From NCBI GenBank assembly GCA_015039465.1, contig MU130237.1, positions 558,001-622,000 of the forward strand: a DNA stretch of 64,000 bases, in the 5' to 3' direction. How positions within the stretch are numbered: the stretch's first letter is position 1; each line of letters opens with the position of its first letter. Under the pieces are notes generated by a model. The model searched no databases and was not told where the DNA came from. It was given only the letters and a program-made list of their open reading frames with translations. The position numbers were made by a program, and so were the translations under genes. The DNA is from Phlegmacium glaucopus. Lineage: Eukaryota > Basidiomycota > Agaricomycetes > Agaricales > Cortinariaceae. This document shows, one piece after another, positions 21,620 to 36,400 of the stretch.

Positions 21620-22637
21620 TCAATCACTATCAAGGATGTCTTCGTACACTGGTGGTTCATCTGGATTTGTCATTGGAAAGCCCAGTACATGGCCAGAGCC
21701 AGGCATGGCGCTTTCAGAAGTAGTAGAATGAGAAATATTCGGTGATAATTCTTGTATAGCAACTTGTCTTGCCGCAGTAAGAGCAAGCGCTGCGCGTTGT
21801 TCCTTCTCCATTTCATCCCGCAGTAACTTCGACCGTCTATCATCCATAAAGGCAAGTTTGACCTGGAATATAATTGTGTTAACATACATGTGCATACCTG
21901 ATGAAGTAATGGAACACAAATATCAACCTTTTCTGCAGCAGCCTCAATTGAGGCTTTCTGGTTCTTCTTGGCTTGTGCTGCACGTTCCTGTTTCTGTGTT
22001 TCCAGACCGATGTAGTCTTTTAGAATGCTGCTACCAATTCGGAGATCTTCCATGTGCCGTTGATTGAAGGTATAGTATGGTTGGAAGTTTTGCACCTTTG
22101 ATTATTTGGGATGAAAGGAAATGCAAATAAGGAAGAATTGAATAGCTGACCTCTCCTCGGAACCCAAGCTGAAGAGGTTTTGAAGGTTAGGGACGAGTTT
22201 TAAAGTAGATGTCTGAAAGGAGAATCTGACTTCAATCGCAAATTCAAGGGCACCTTTAGGATCTACGAGATCGCGCTTGATGATTGGGTTCGTAGGCTTG
22301 AATTGCTGAAACTTGGGGTTATTTGGCTCTCGCAGTAGATTCTCCGTTATGGCGAGCAGAGTCTAATAGAACAACTGAATGGCTCCGACAGATAGTAGTA
22401 CGTAAGTACAACACCTACTTTGAGAGAATTAAGTGCCTGCTCTTTGGAGTTCGGACGTGTAATTCCTGGATCTAGAAGCCTTCGGAATTTTTGCCGTTTC
22501 TCATGTTCAGCAGCCATCTGAGCAGCAGTTAATTGTGGAGCAGCTTGGCGCGTTCGAAGTTCTGCAGCCGCCGCAAGCGCTTCATTGGAAACGCTACCTG
22601 TCGGGGACCCAGACGAAGGTGAGCCAAGGGAGGACAT
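21620..22637 (-). CDS. PUB (PNGase/UBX-associated) domain protein
   Basis: Small probable Cdc48/p97 adaptor. The start is ATG 22635-22637 (MSSLGSPSSGSPTG) and the stop is TGA 21620-21622. Exons give a Ser/Ala-rich N-terminus, then a PUB-like fold: LNSLKTLLAITENLLREP, NNPKFQQFKPTNP, ALEFAIELGFRGE and VQNFQPYYTF. A charged coiled-coil-like helix follows (RAAQAKKNQKASIEAAAEK, RSKLLRDEMEKEQR), then an acidic tail (EPPVYEDILDSD). PUB domains bind the C-terminal tail of p97/Cdc48 in ubiquitin-dependent degradation. No UBX, UBA or PNGase catalytic domain is visible, so this is a stand-alone PUB protein. An intron of about 35 bp near 21861-21895 is the shortest I needed in this gene and may be misplaced. 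Confidence 0.75.
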
Positions 22638-22774
22638 TTCAAGGTAGGTGTAAGCACTAGTTAAAGAGCAGTTCCAACGAGTGACAACTGCATGAGTCAC
22701 GGGAACCAAACAATGTTATACGCAATAGCAATATGGTATTCAGAGACATAACAAGTAACGCGTAAACCCTATCC

Positions 22775-24368
<1,594 letters not shown>

Positions 24369-24496
24369 ATATATCAAAATCGGACTTTTAATTTATGTGG
24401 GGTCAGTCAGCGAAAATGCTTATATTAATATTATGTAATAAATATTTTCAATAAGTTTAGCATAAGTCCTAAGGCGACTTATCTGTCAGTGTCACC

Positions 24497-27214
24497 ATGA
24501 ACCGCACCCGTCGACGCCAGCCTCAACCATTGACCACCATTGAATCTCTGCTCCTGGCTCAGGCGGTATGGAAACATGGCGCTTCCCAGTCATCTTGGTC
24601 TGAAATAGCCAGAATTCTTTCTCAACATCCCTTACTTTCTAGACCAAAATCTTTCTTTAACCCTCAAGTTAGTCTCATTCTCGAATTTGAAGACTTATCC
24701 GGATACTAACATTCTAAAAAGTCCTGTCATTCAATGTACGAGCTTCTTTTGAAGGATGCAGACCTTGAACCGTGAGCCAAACCACTTGCATCTTGAACAG
24801 CCACTCACCGCCACTTGCAGAAATGATCTCAATAACACCCCCCATGGTCTGTCGTATCATGTTCACCCGTCACTCATCCAAACCTTACGAGATATCAGCA
24901 CAAACAAATCTCCAGCTCGCACAAAAGCACTATCATTCCCGCTTTCTTGAACTCCGTGAGCTTATCATGGCCGAGGAATCAAAATTCAAGTTAGTAAGGT
25001 GATTTTACGACTTTTCTATTGATAATGGTCCTCTTTCTAGAACTGTCCTGAGGGAAATCGAAGAAATAAAAGTAGGCCTCCATGACAAGGAGATTCAAGC
25101 TAAAATCACTGGAGAAGACCCTGCAGGGCCAGACCCCTCAAACCAGCTAGAGGTTTGCTTTGTTTTTCGTAAGAATATATTTCATCTGTAATATAGCTAC
25201 AGGAGAAAACCCCAGACCAACATTTCGACGAAGCATTTAGTGGCTCTGCGCTGAGTGGTGTTACAGAATCCCCTGAATCCGATACTTCCCCTCCTCAAAC
25301 AAAGGTATGAATCCACATCTTTCATTTCGTTCAACAACCTGAAATTACCGTGCAGGGCGAAATCATCCCGGTTACGCCACTATCAGAGGACAATCCATCA
25401 CCTGGAAAAACAGCATCTATTGATGACAACGCCGAAGAATCGCAGGATAATTCGACTATCGAAGCGAACTCATTACCATTTGAGCAACCCCTAGTCGAGC
25501 ATCAAATCGAAGAAGAAGCTGTCCCCGAAATAATTGACCTAGTCTCAGTGCCGGAAGAAATACATGATACGGTTGCCCCACTAGTCACTCCAATTGAAGT
25601 TCTGCAGATATCGATCTCTCGACTTCGAGAGTCTGAGGGCCCTTCGTCTGCTACTCATATGGGCAGTATTGAACCAGAAGACGAGAATGCTCAGATGGAG
25701 GATATCGAACTAGAGGAGGAGAACGATCGTGAAGTGGGTGAAGCCTTAAATCAACGACAGGAAGAAGAGGAAGAGGAGACTCATCGAGAAGCGGAGAGCA
25801 AAGAGGAGGAAGAGGAGAGTAAAGACGGGGAGGATAACAGGAAGGAGGAGGAGGAGGAAAGTAGAGAAGGGGAGGGCAAAGAAGAGGCAAAGACCCCAGA
25901 AGAGATGGGGAAGCAAGAGGAGATGGGAAAGCAAGAAGAGATGGGAAAGCAAGAAGAGATGGAAAGCAAAGTTATGGAAGAAGAACGAGAAGGCGACGAG
26001 AGCAAGGAAGCGGAAACCGAGAGCAACGCAGTGGCAGAAGACGATAGCCAAGAGAGACGCACGCCACCACCACAAGGTCAAGACGAGCAGATGGAAATAG
26101 ATCATGAACAAGATAATCAAACTACTCTAGGGAACAAGGCAGAGTTGGACAGGGGGACGGAGTCAGAAAACGCAGCCACTCCTGCCGAGGTTGCCAACTC
26201 CCCAAGTTCATCAAACCCGGCAGAAGCTGTGGACGACGAACACACATCAGGAGATGAGCCCATGGTTTTTACAAGACGTGTGTATTATTAAAAAAAAGAT
26301 TTTATACTAAATCCTCACTTCTGATCTAGGTTCGTCCCGTCGTCGCAAGTCTTCAGCGACATCTCTGCCCCCACCTCCGATAAGGAAACGACTCCGATCA
26401 CGGGGACGTATTTCCGAGCTGGAGCCTCAATTAACAGTCGATTCAGAAAATGATAGTGAAATCAGGGATGACTACCCTCAAGCAGATGATGATCAAATAT
26501 CATCTCCATTCGATGGCAGCATGACACGACATCGAGATGGTATGATACTTTTGCTTTGTCTTGTTTCAATATATGGATATCTTTTCTAGGTAAACGCAAG
26601 GCTTCCTTCGTTGAAAGTGCAGAGTCTCCACCAGACAAGAAACGACTCCGAGAGGATTCTGAACCTGTAGAGGAAGAAGATCCTGGTAACCTTTCTCCGA
26701 ATCTTTTCGGTCTTAATCCCTGACCAAAATCGTTTCTAGGTCCAAGTTCACACAACACACGCACCCGCGCTACCCGCCATACAATGCGAACGGAGGAACA
26801 AGTAGCTCTCAAACGCTTCCAAAACGTCATTGGTATGCTTCATTCTCAAATATCTCAACATCGCAATGGGAATATCTTCCACAATCCTATCAAGAATTCC
26901 GAGGCACCCGACTACCGCGAAATTGTAAAGCGTCCAATGGATCTCAAAACGATCAAAACAAGAGTGAAGGACGGCATTATTGCCAACTCTCTTGAGTTTC
27001 AAAGAGATATTTTCCTCATGTTTGCGAACGCTATGATGTATAATCGACCTGGTTCAGATGTACATGCAATGGCAGAAGATGTAAGTCGGTAGCTACTTTC
27101 GTTCTTCTGCCGTTTGCTAAGCCAGTACCGTCCTAGATGATGCTCGAAAGCGAAGGCCAAATACTTGCCTTTCGCCAGACAGAAGGCCTTGTGAAGCGGG
27201 GACAGCGACCGTGA
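24497..27214 (+). CDS. BRD8: BRD8-like bromodomain protein (NuA4/TIP60-type acetyltransferase subunit)
   Basis: Probable NuA4-complex reader of acetylated histones. The N-terminus (residues 1-57) has a SANT-like segment shared with BRD8: TIESLLLAQAVWKHG, SSWSEIARILSQHP and, after an intron at about 24667-24720, SCHSMYELLLKDAD. A helical stretch follows (LAQKHYHSRFLELRELIMAEE). A long Glu/Lys-rich low-complexity region comes next (about 25730-26000), then an NLS-like RRKSSATSL and KKRLREDSE. The bromodomain near the C-terminus has FQNVIGMLHSQISQHRNGNIF, PIKNSEAPDYREIVKRPMDL, a ZA-loop Tyr, and the acetyl-lysine Asn in MFANAMMYN. The protein ends GLVKRGQRP at TGA 27212-27214. Exons between 24775 and 25080 are less certain. 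It is tail to tail with TRA1. Confidence 0.85.
25908..25961 (+). repeat. Three tandem 18-bp units coding for GKQEEM
   Basis: Three back-to-back copies (25908-25925, 25926-25943, 25944-25961) code for GKQEEM in the acidic region of the BRD8-like protein. The last two units are identical. This is a likely site of length variation between strains. Confidence 0.85.
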
Positions 27215-27421
27215 AAAAATCACTGATTATGGACTCCATACACCGTTACACCGTTATATACTTACTATATTGGTCAACCTGCACTGATCATGACCGGTTT
27301 GACCGGCGCCTTTGAACTCATTTTCACCATACCGACGTCACAGCTACCGGAAATATCTGCATTCAAGAGGAATAATATTACGACAATAGTAGGTACATAG
27401 TAGCACGCTGACCCCTAAATT

Positions 27422-30400
27422 TCAAAACCAAGGTTGGTAGAGTTCGCCCATCTTCGCTAGTTGAATTGGGTTTGTGGCAGTGGAGATCAAATTCGTCACA
27501 GTTTGGACGATCGGCATAGTTGAATTCAGCCCATTATTGATTTGGGCCTGTAAAAGGATTGATAAGATGACTCGAAAGAAATTTCAGATGCTTACACTAT
27601 CTCTTTCAAGCTTGCAAGCCATTGTTTCTGCTCGTTTCACGATGCTATCAATGTGTGAGAAAACGTTATTCTTGAACGCTTGATCAATCGCCCATGGTCT
27701 CCCGCGCAATTGTAACCAGTGGGACACTTCATCTCGACTGAGAAGGCAGAGCTGCTGTTCCAGCTCAAACTTGGACAGAGTCAATAGATGTCGTCGTCAT
27801 ATTAGAATAGACCAAATATATGTACCTCGGGGTCTGTTAGGGATCGACCAATCGTCATCATCCCTGAAGCCAGTATGCCTTCGGTGAATATTGGACCCAA
27901 AAAGTTCTGCATGTTGGGTGTAAGTCGGAATGGAACGACATCACTTGTTGCAAACACAGGAGATTGATTTGAAAGGCCTGAAAAGGAAGCTATAGAAATC
28001 GTCACTCATATCTGAGGGCTGGTGCTTACCAGGCGACAGCTCTGTCATGGCAACCAAACCTGTGGCTCGAGAGACTTGGAAACGTGAAGGATGTCTACTG
28101 GAAAGCGAAAACACGTAGGTCATGAAGCTCGAAGATGCGATTTGAAGCGCAAATTGTTTTCGCATCCGCCACAATTCAGTGGGATTATCCATGGTACGGA
28201 TCATATACTGAAACTGATGAGTAGTACTCAGGAAAGAACAAAAAGATGCCAACCTTTGATAGCACATTGTCTGGAACCATTTTGGCACTTATCTCATCAC
28301 AGGTGTCTTTTTTTAACGTGACATATTCCACTTTTGTTGGCTGCGTGATGAACTAAATGGCGGTAAAAAAAAAGGCTGCAACTGAGAGCGTACCTGTTTC
28401 TTTCCAGTTTGCTGCCTGTATTCACGTAGGACTTTCCGAATTTTCTCACCAACGAAGAGGACTGGTTCTTCTCTTGGTATACCCGTTTCTTCGCAGTGCA
28501 AATCATAGATCTCTGCAAGGGAGATATATGACGAATCTATTTGGTAAAGACGGACAGTGGGGCTGCAACCGACAGCAGCTGGCAGATGGAAAGACAAGTT
28601 TCGTTTTCGACTCTCTTTATTGCGACTCAGTGCACTGTGCAAGGGTTAATATAAATAGCAAAGACAAGAGGGAGGTGCACACCAGTTGAAAGTTCGGAAC
28701 ATTTGGATGACTCTTTCCTCGCGCCTACACTGGCGATGGCATGGTAATTGCACCATAAATGATGTAAGTGAATTGTCGCTGCCATGGAGGGAAAATCGTT
28801 TCAAGCAGGATCCGTTTGACCGACAATTTTCGAATTTATGAGCAAACTTCTGTATTCTGACGAAGTATTGGTTCGAATCCTTGTCCTGCAGGGAAATCAG
28901 TATGAGATATGCGGGCAGAATCCAAAAACAAACCTCAGTATATTGGCCTGGTATCTCAATCTCGTCTACTTTACTATACTGGAATTCAGTCAAATAATGG
29001 CTTAGCACCGCCAATGGTTGCAGACGAGGCCGAGAATCGAGGATCGTTTCAAATCTGTCGCGCCATAGCTGAAGACGCTGGATGTATTCATAATGTGTTG
29101 GTTTGCTAGTTATGAAATCCTCCTCGTACTCCCTCTGACCTGGATGTCAGTACACAAAAACAAAGTTACTGAAGTGCTTGCCTTCACGAATGCAGGCATA
29201 TTTAACGCCATGCGTGTTAAATTTGTGATAGTGTTCACACCGAGCATGCCGTCGTCGTCCGGTGCGTTGATCCGTATGACGTAGCTCTGGAACATGAAAT
29301 TAGGAATATAATCTTTCAGCTAGCTACACCTTCATACCTGGATTGCATCAGAGATCAGCATACAGATGGTGCGATATACGTCTTCTTCGGGGGATGGTTT
29401 GAATTTGTGCTGTATTTGATCTACCATGGTTTCTAGGCTGAGAATGAGAAGCGGGAAGGTCGTTTTCAGAGTCTGCAGTATTTCGTCGACATGCTCCCAT
29501 GCTTGACGAGGATATGGTGTACCATCAGCACCACTGACGTTTGACGGCAGCGCTAATGTTGCAGCACCAGGGAGATGAGAATCGGGAACAGATGCCGAAG
29601 GTGTCGCTGATGACGTCGATTCAACAGGAGCCGACTCATTTGCGTCCCTCATGGGCTGATCTGAGGTAGAACGTCGGACAGACTCCACACTGGCTTGAGC
29701 CGCCGCTCGAGCAGCGATGGCTTTCCTCACTAATTGCATCTCCTCGCGTGTGGTCCGTAAGTGATAAAATATAGCCTAAAGCTCGATAAAGCGTAATGTT
29801 AATGATAATTCATGAAGGACGTACCTGAGGATAGTGTCGAGCTAGATTCAAAAGCAAATACCTAGCTTGTTTCCACTCGCGCTGCGCAAGAGATATGCAT
29901 AGTTGAGGTATCAATGTGATCCAGAACCAAAATGCGGCATCACCCTTGTATGTGTCAAAGGCTCGAGATATCGTAGGAGCTGTATCGTCCAGGCTCAAGA
30001 GCCAAAGAATTCGAACAAGTAAGGGCCTGCTTTTCCCACTTTTGTACAGTCCAGCAGCTTGGAGATAACAACTCACAGCATTGGCGGCTTGATTCAGATC
30101 CGAGGTGTCTTTGAATATACGGTCACTGTAGCGACCGAATTCGGCCCAGGCTTTTGGCTGGCTCATATCGAGTTGAATTGCTTGGCCGAATGATAGAGCT
30201 GCATCATCGTTGCGGTTCAGCCTCGAATGAAACATGCCTTTCAAAGTATAGAATTCCGCCTTTTGAGCTGTCGAGAAAAACATGAGGTTTGTGTTGTTTA
30301 TTACTTCCAAACCTGCTTGAAGATCGTTTGGCTTCTGATAGTGGGCACGAGCTTGTTCACGAAGTTTTAGAAACGCTTCCGAAATTTCGATGTTGGGTAA

Positions 30401-33400
30401 TGTGTAGATTTTTGTCAAAGAAGTGAAGCAAACATCGAGTAATTCATGTTTCCTTGCAACATGGGCGAAACGATTGATAATCCAAGCAGTTTCGTGAAAA
30501 CCTCTGTATCCAAATGTGCTGGAGTTGTTGGCACTCCCCTGATTAGGATTACTGATAAGGGGCATGTATGCATTGTTTATCGAACTGAAAACATTCTGCC
30601 TCCATGCAACTAGGTCACTCCAAATGTTGATATCATCATATATGTTGGGAAGTCGTTCTCGCCATGCTTGTAGTACCATCTTGAGTTCAGAAGACTTCTT
30701 CTCCAAATTTGAAGCGTTTGTTTGAGACAAAGATCCGAATATCTGGACAGCTTCCTGGAGTTCTACAAATTGTTGGAAGTGCTGGAGCAGCGGTATGTGG
30801 GCAACGGATAAATTATGCGGTAAACCAACCCATTTTCTAAGTGATAGTTGCATGGCGTCTTCCAGAAATCGTGTGAACTCAACATTCTTGTCAAGGCCAG
30901 AAGGATTTTTCAGCAAGGCGATATAAGCTTCAAAAACCCTCCGACGAGGTGTCGGGATTTCTGGAAGTTGACTGATCTGCTCTTCCAAACTGTCCTTAAG
31001 GTCGTTCCAGTCCTTCGTTCGCCACGCACACTCCAGCATCAGCTCCTGATTATTCTCACTCTTTGCGAACTCGTAAAGAATATCCCATTGCTGTAGTTTT
31101 TCAGCAGCCAAGACCCAATGATCTTCCCAAAGACAAAATTCCATTTCTGAGAAGGAAATGCTACCCGTTCTGACACTGTTCTGTGCTGCTTCATAGGCAT
31201 ATGAAGCTTGATCCCACATCCCAGCCTGCTCAAATGCAAGGCCAATGTTTGTCTCCATGAGGATCGATCGCCGACGCCAGAGGCCGTAGAACATATCTTC
31301 CTCCGCTAGTTCGGCGTATACGTCGGCCAGAGAGTCATAAATGTGATCACAAATGGCACTCTCGTCCTCTTTGGTGTAACCTAAGGAGTTCTCTAGGATC
31401 TCCAGTGCGATGTGCCATGCACCAAACGTTTTTGCAAGGTATTTAACTAGATGCGGTGGAAGAATCATAGGAGGAGAACATGCATGGATGCCGGTGAGAA
31501 GCGTTTGAATGATGTTTGGTCGCAAGGAAGCTTGTTTAGTATGATAGTCTTTGCTCAGTAACACCACCATATGGTTTGTGATGTCGGATTGTTCTCTCCT
31601 TGTTAGACATAACCAGGCAGCGGGAAACACGGAAATCCAAGTGTCATGGGCGGCTTGGGGGTCCAGGAATAACAAGCGTTGCATGGGACGCACAACGCTT
31701 TGGCTTTGAGGCCTAGGTATTAACTGTGATGGCGCATTCAGTGATTGTCGACGCTCATAAGCAGCAGGATCCTCAACATCAGCCGAGCCTAGGATGAGAT
31801 GCAGTGCAAGATAAATCCAGTTGTGGTCAGCTAGCGCATCCCAACTTTGAACACCCAATATATACGAGAGACGGCCGAACAACGATCGGGGAACGCTGAT
31901 GTCCAACAAATCCATGAAACGTTCTCGCAGAGACGTATCCTTGGCTCGACAACCCAACAAAAACGATTGTTCTAGACGGTTGGTTAAATCGCTGCGCCGC
32001 AAGGAAGGCTCGGTGTAGATTTCGTAAATGAGTTCCAGAAATGGTAGAAAGATTAGATCCCCTCGGCTTTCAAATAAAGCCATCTTTTGGAGCAGAGTTG
32101 CTTTTTCTTTCATGGTCGGATATGCCTCCTGCTTGTGCAATGCCCAAGCTCGTGCAAGATCCAACATGTACCGACAGAGGGGCAAACTTTTGGACTTGTC
32201 AACGAGAACACAAAGTGTGCTGAGAAGCCACCTGCGCTGATCGCCAAGGAACGCAACCGAAATTTGGCAAATGTCAAGAATAGTCATGACCAATCGAACA
32301 TTAACATCATAACCAGGCGTCGCAGGAGAAGCATGGATATGGTCTTTGGTGAATTTACTCAGGAGTTTCATAAGAATGGGACTGAAAGGTTCGATGCGTT
32401 CCGGTGCCATCCCCACCACGGACTTCAGCATACCCAAGATGCCTGGAAGAGAGGTGGAATTTCGCAGACCCTCTCCAATTGAAGAGTAGATAAAGTTGTG
32501 AAAGCCTGACATTTCTCCTTGTTGGTCCTCTTCCTCCTTTGGCAATGGGTACAATCGAACGAGCTTATCAAAAATGGGATGTAAGATTTCGTGCAAATTG
32601 TTATCTTCTGCCAGTAAGCCTTTACGGATAAGTTGCTGAAGGATCGAGGCGTTTGACATGTACCACGAGTCCGGCTGCTCGGCTGCGATGACCTGTAAGA
32701 CCTTGGCTGCTGAGAGCGCTTGTGCCAAAAGGTTGGTATTATCGCCGGAAAGGTCATTCTGGATTTATGTTTTAGTAAAGCCAGTATATAACATTAAGCA
32801 AAAGAACTTCACCTGCTCAAGGGTCCGTGCAAAAAAGCGTAGGCCAACCGTTACGTCCGTCCAACCGTTTGGTCCAACGATTAACTGCAGTAATGTGAGG
32901 GCTTTGGGTAGGAAACTGCTCCGAGTTGATTGATCGTATGGAATGGTAGTCAAACGCACTAGATAGCTGACCATATTTTCTCGAAGTGCTAAAGGAGTCA
33001 AATATGTAGAATCATCTGTTACCGGTGTAGTCGCAGAAGCATTCTGTTTAACAGCTTGGGTTGCCCGTTCTTCCCATGTGAAGATTACTTGCAAGATATC
33101 AATAGACAATAGACGGGACTCTAGATTAGATGAAGCCGTCATGCCGAGTTTGTTTAGAGAATTTGCAATGTGGGGGATAAATAGTGAACGGACAGGGAAA
33201 AAAAGTTGAGGTTGCTTGACAATTAGATGATATATTGTTAACATAGATCCCAAGCCTTCTTCAGCTAATAGCCTCCGTGTTGTTTTCGCCCATGTAGGAT
33301 GGCCTGCTTCTGTTGATTCAGCTTTGGGGAGTGAGGGCGCAAGAATGGCCAATGACTCTTGACGGACCACCGCGCGTCCTTCGGAGTGGGGTGCCCGGAC

Positions 33401-36400
33401 TAATCCTGTCCAGGCTCGCAGTATGAACTTTTGTGGGGTCGGAAAGGCTGCAAAAAAACGAGCCGTCAAGAGGTAAGCAGTTTGTTTGACGATGACATCA
33501 TCGCTGGCGGTTATGTGTAACCAGGTGTATTTCATGATGTCCTTCCGGGCGTCGTCTAGAAGATCAGGGTAATACTGCACCAGTATTGTCGTTAGATGCA
33601 GAATTTCAATCTTAAACATGTCATCGGTTTCGGAAAAGATAGATGTATCGTTCATTGGTTGCCAAATCATTCGATGGACTTGATGAATAAAGTCTGAGTT
33701 AATAAGGTTCGCTGTTTGCTTGGATCGTGTTGCATGAACGAGCAGGATAGGGGTGACAATGTAACGAACAAAGTATGCCTTCTGAGTCCAGGTGTGGGAG
33801 GAATTCGCGAACCACGTCAGAAATCGCATTAGAATATTTCGTCTAAAAATCTCATCTTCGCTCAATGCGACATGTTCATAAAGAAATTTGGTGGTTCCGA
33901 TGATGTCTATCCCCAGATTGAAGGTATAGACAGATATGATGTCAAACAGCAAATCAATGCGAGGTGACTGCTTGAGAGCTGTCGTGAATATGGCGAGCAT
34001 CAAAGAATACTTATGGATCACTTCTGTGATGACGGCAGCCAGCTGTTCGGGTGAAGGAAGGTTGGAATGCCACAATTCAACGATGGCGTCAATAACATAA
34101 CCATTCTGAGATATCCAAGTTGGTGATAAACTTGCTAGATCATCGAAAAGGCTCAGTACAGCGAGAATCATATTCTTCTCAGTACCTCCCCGCAGACGGT
34201 TGACAAGAACAGGAGTCCTCGAAGCCAATTCTCGTAAAAGATTAGGCGCCAAGTTAGCCTGTAAGATACTGCGCAAGGTTCGTAGCTGGCGAGTGTATGA
34301 TAGATGGCGTAGGAAAAAGTCGACTCCTTCGATTGGATATCGATCAAGATATCGTGCTAAAGGCTCGGAAAATGGGCTCTTGGTGGAGAAATGCATTTGC
34401 GCTTCGGTTTGCACGATCGCATTTACAAGAGGTTCGAGAAAGATGTTCGCAGCAGATGGAAGCAGGTGGAAGATGTTGGCGAGCCGCACAAGTTTGGTGA
34501 TGCCCTCGTTATCTTCCAACGAAAGCTTCGACGATTCTTGCACAAGTTGCGGGTCCGCAACAATACGGAAATGATCAAGGAGTTTATGGCCGATTTCAAC
34601 CTTGAAGTAGTTCGTTAGAAGCTCTAAAAGGCGAGCTAGCCCCTCTAAACCCGGAACTGAAAGCCGTTTCGGGTCTGCTAGATTCATCAGAATGGGTCGC
34701 AAGCCTGTCTGGAGCAACTCTTTCGGTAAACGACTTTGATGGGTTAGGACCATGCGCAAGCCCTCATGTGCGACATCTTTGACCTCTGGAGAAGGAGAAT
34801 AGAGCGATTTGAAATAGACACTAGTGACTCTGGAGTTCAAAGTTTAGCCGTCTCTAGCTCAATGTATGAGCAAAACAGTCACCTTTGGCGAGTTTGATGT
34901 TGTCTGGAGAAGAAGTCTGTTAAGGGCATCGAAGCCGTCAAAAGTTTGATGCAGGCAACTCGAAGTTTTATGACTTCAAAGCCTCCTTGCCGAATACGAC
35001 TAGGACCCAAAAGCTGCGCGTCGTCCGCATCTGCTAAAGCTAAAGTCTCATGTAGAAGGCGTAAAAGCTCGTCGTTTAACTCTACCAATGGAGGTTCCAG
35101 ACTAACGCAGTAACGGATAGCTTCAATCATCCCAATTTGTTTCGAGAACGGAAGAGCTCTGAGCGGTTTAGTGAAGATACCCACAAGCATCCGATCTCGA
35201 TGTGGCATCAATAACTCGATTGCTGGTCTCCCGCTAAGATTGACCAGTAAACCAATGCAATTCTGGGCTGCTTGTCGTACCAACGGATTTGGGCTTTGTA
35301 ATTCCGGGAAGAAGATCCCCACCATGTGTACCAGTTTGTTTCGCGCATGCAGTGCGCCATCACCGTGGTAGTCGAGATTGGCGTTACTGATATGCAGGAC
35401 GGTAACAAGAACCTGTACTACGTCATCGACATCGCGAGGGAGGTCTGAGGGAAGGTCCTTGAGGATGTGAAGAAGCGTGCGAACGAGATCTACCTCTCGA
35501 TCCGTGATCCACTTAACCCCTACTTCAGGTGTATTGGTCATAATCTTGATTCCGCTACAACCGGCACTCTTCCTTGTCCAAGCATCATCGAGACATAAGG
35601 CGGTAAAACGATTGGCAATTTGATGCAAGATTAACATGATGTCTTGATAAGTGACATTGGTTCGCATTTTCATTGAGACAAGGTCTTCCACAATGCAAGT
35701 GATAACACTGCGTGCTTTTTTGGCATGGTCAGGCTGTTCTCGAGCCATGGCATGTGGAATTGCATCAAGATAACAGGTGAGAAGACTGCTGGGTGTTGGT
35801 CGCGCCCCCACTTCACGTAAATGGCTTTGGCGGATATCTTCTTCGAAAACGGCCTGTGCAAGTTTTCGCAGGAAAGCCTCCGCTTTATCCTGCACTTCCG
35901 GTATATGTAGCGCATCGAATGTGCCTTCCAAGGCGCTGACAAAAAATTCTTCAACGTTGCGTCCTTTGATGCCCTGCAAAGCGATTGAGTGTTAGTCACG
36001 TTATGTGGAACAAATACATACCTTGTGAAACAGCATGGCCAGGCAATTCTCCAGATAGTTGTACGCATGAACACGATCGAGCGGTGAAGAGGTGCTCACG
36101 CAACGCGATGCCAGCCGTGCAACTGGACCCAATTCAATTTTCTCTTCGATTCCATTGAATGAGATCGAGATTCTGGCAAGGTCAGAATGATGTTGATAAC
36201 TCAAAGCTGGCTCTTTCGAAAGTAAGCGCCTATTTCGCCCTCCAAGCTTCCCTAATATTCGGATTGTAGTATGGGCGGGGTGATGGGAGGCCGGTAACGG
36301 TTTAAGATGATTGAAGAGGGCTTCCATCAGATCGCGTAGGACTGTGCTGAGTGTGGGATCCAAGAAATCAGGCGTCAGGTTGTCGATGCACAACTCGAGG

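Noticed and set aside
25746..26120. Minus-strand frame rich in Leu and Phe that looks like a membrane protein
   Set aside because: It is the complement of the Glu/Lys-rich tract in the BRD8-like gene; the hydrophobicity is a codon shadow.
28868..28880. tRNA B-box-like GGTTCGAATCC
   Set aside because: No A box, acceptor stem or anticodon arm fits around it, and it lies in TRA1 coding sequence.
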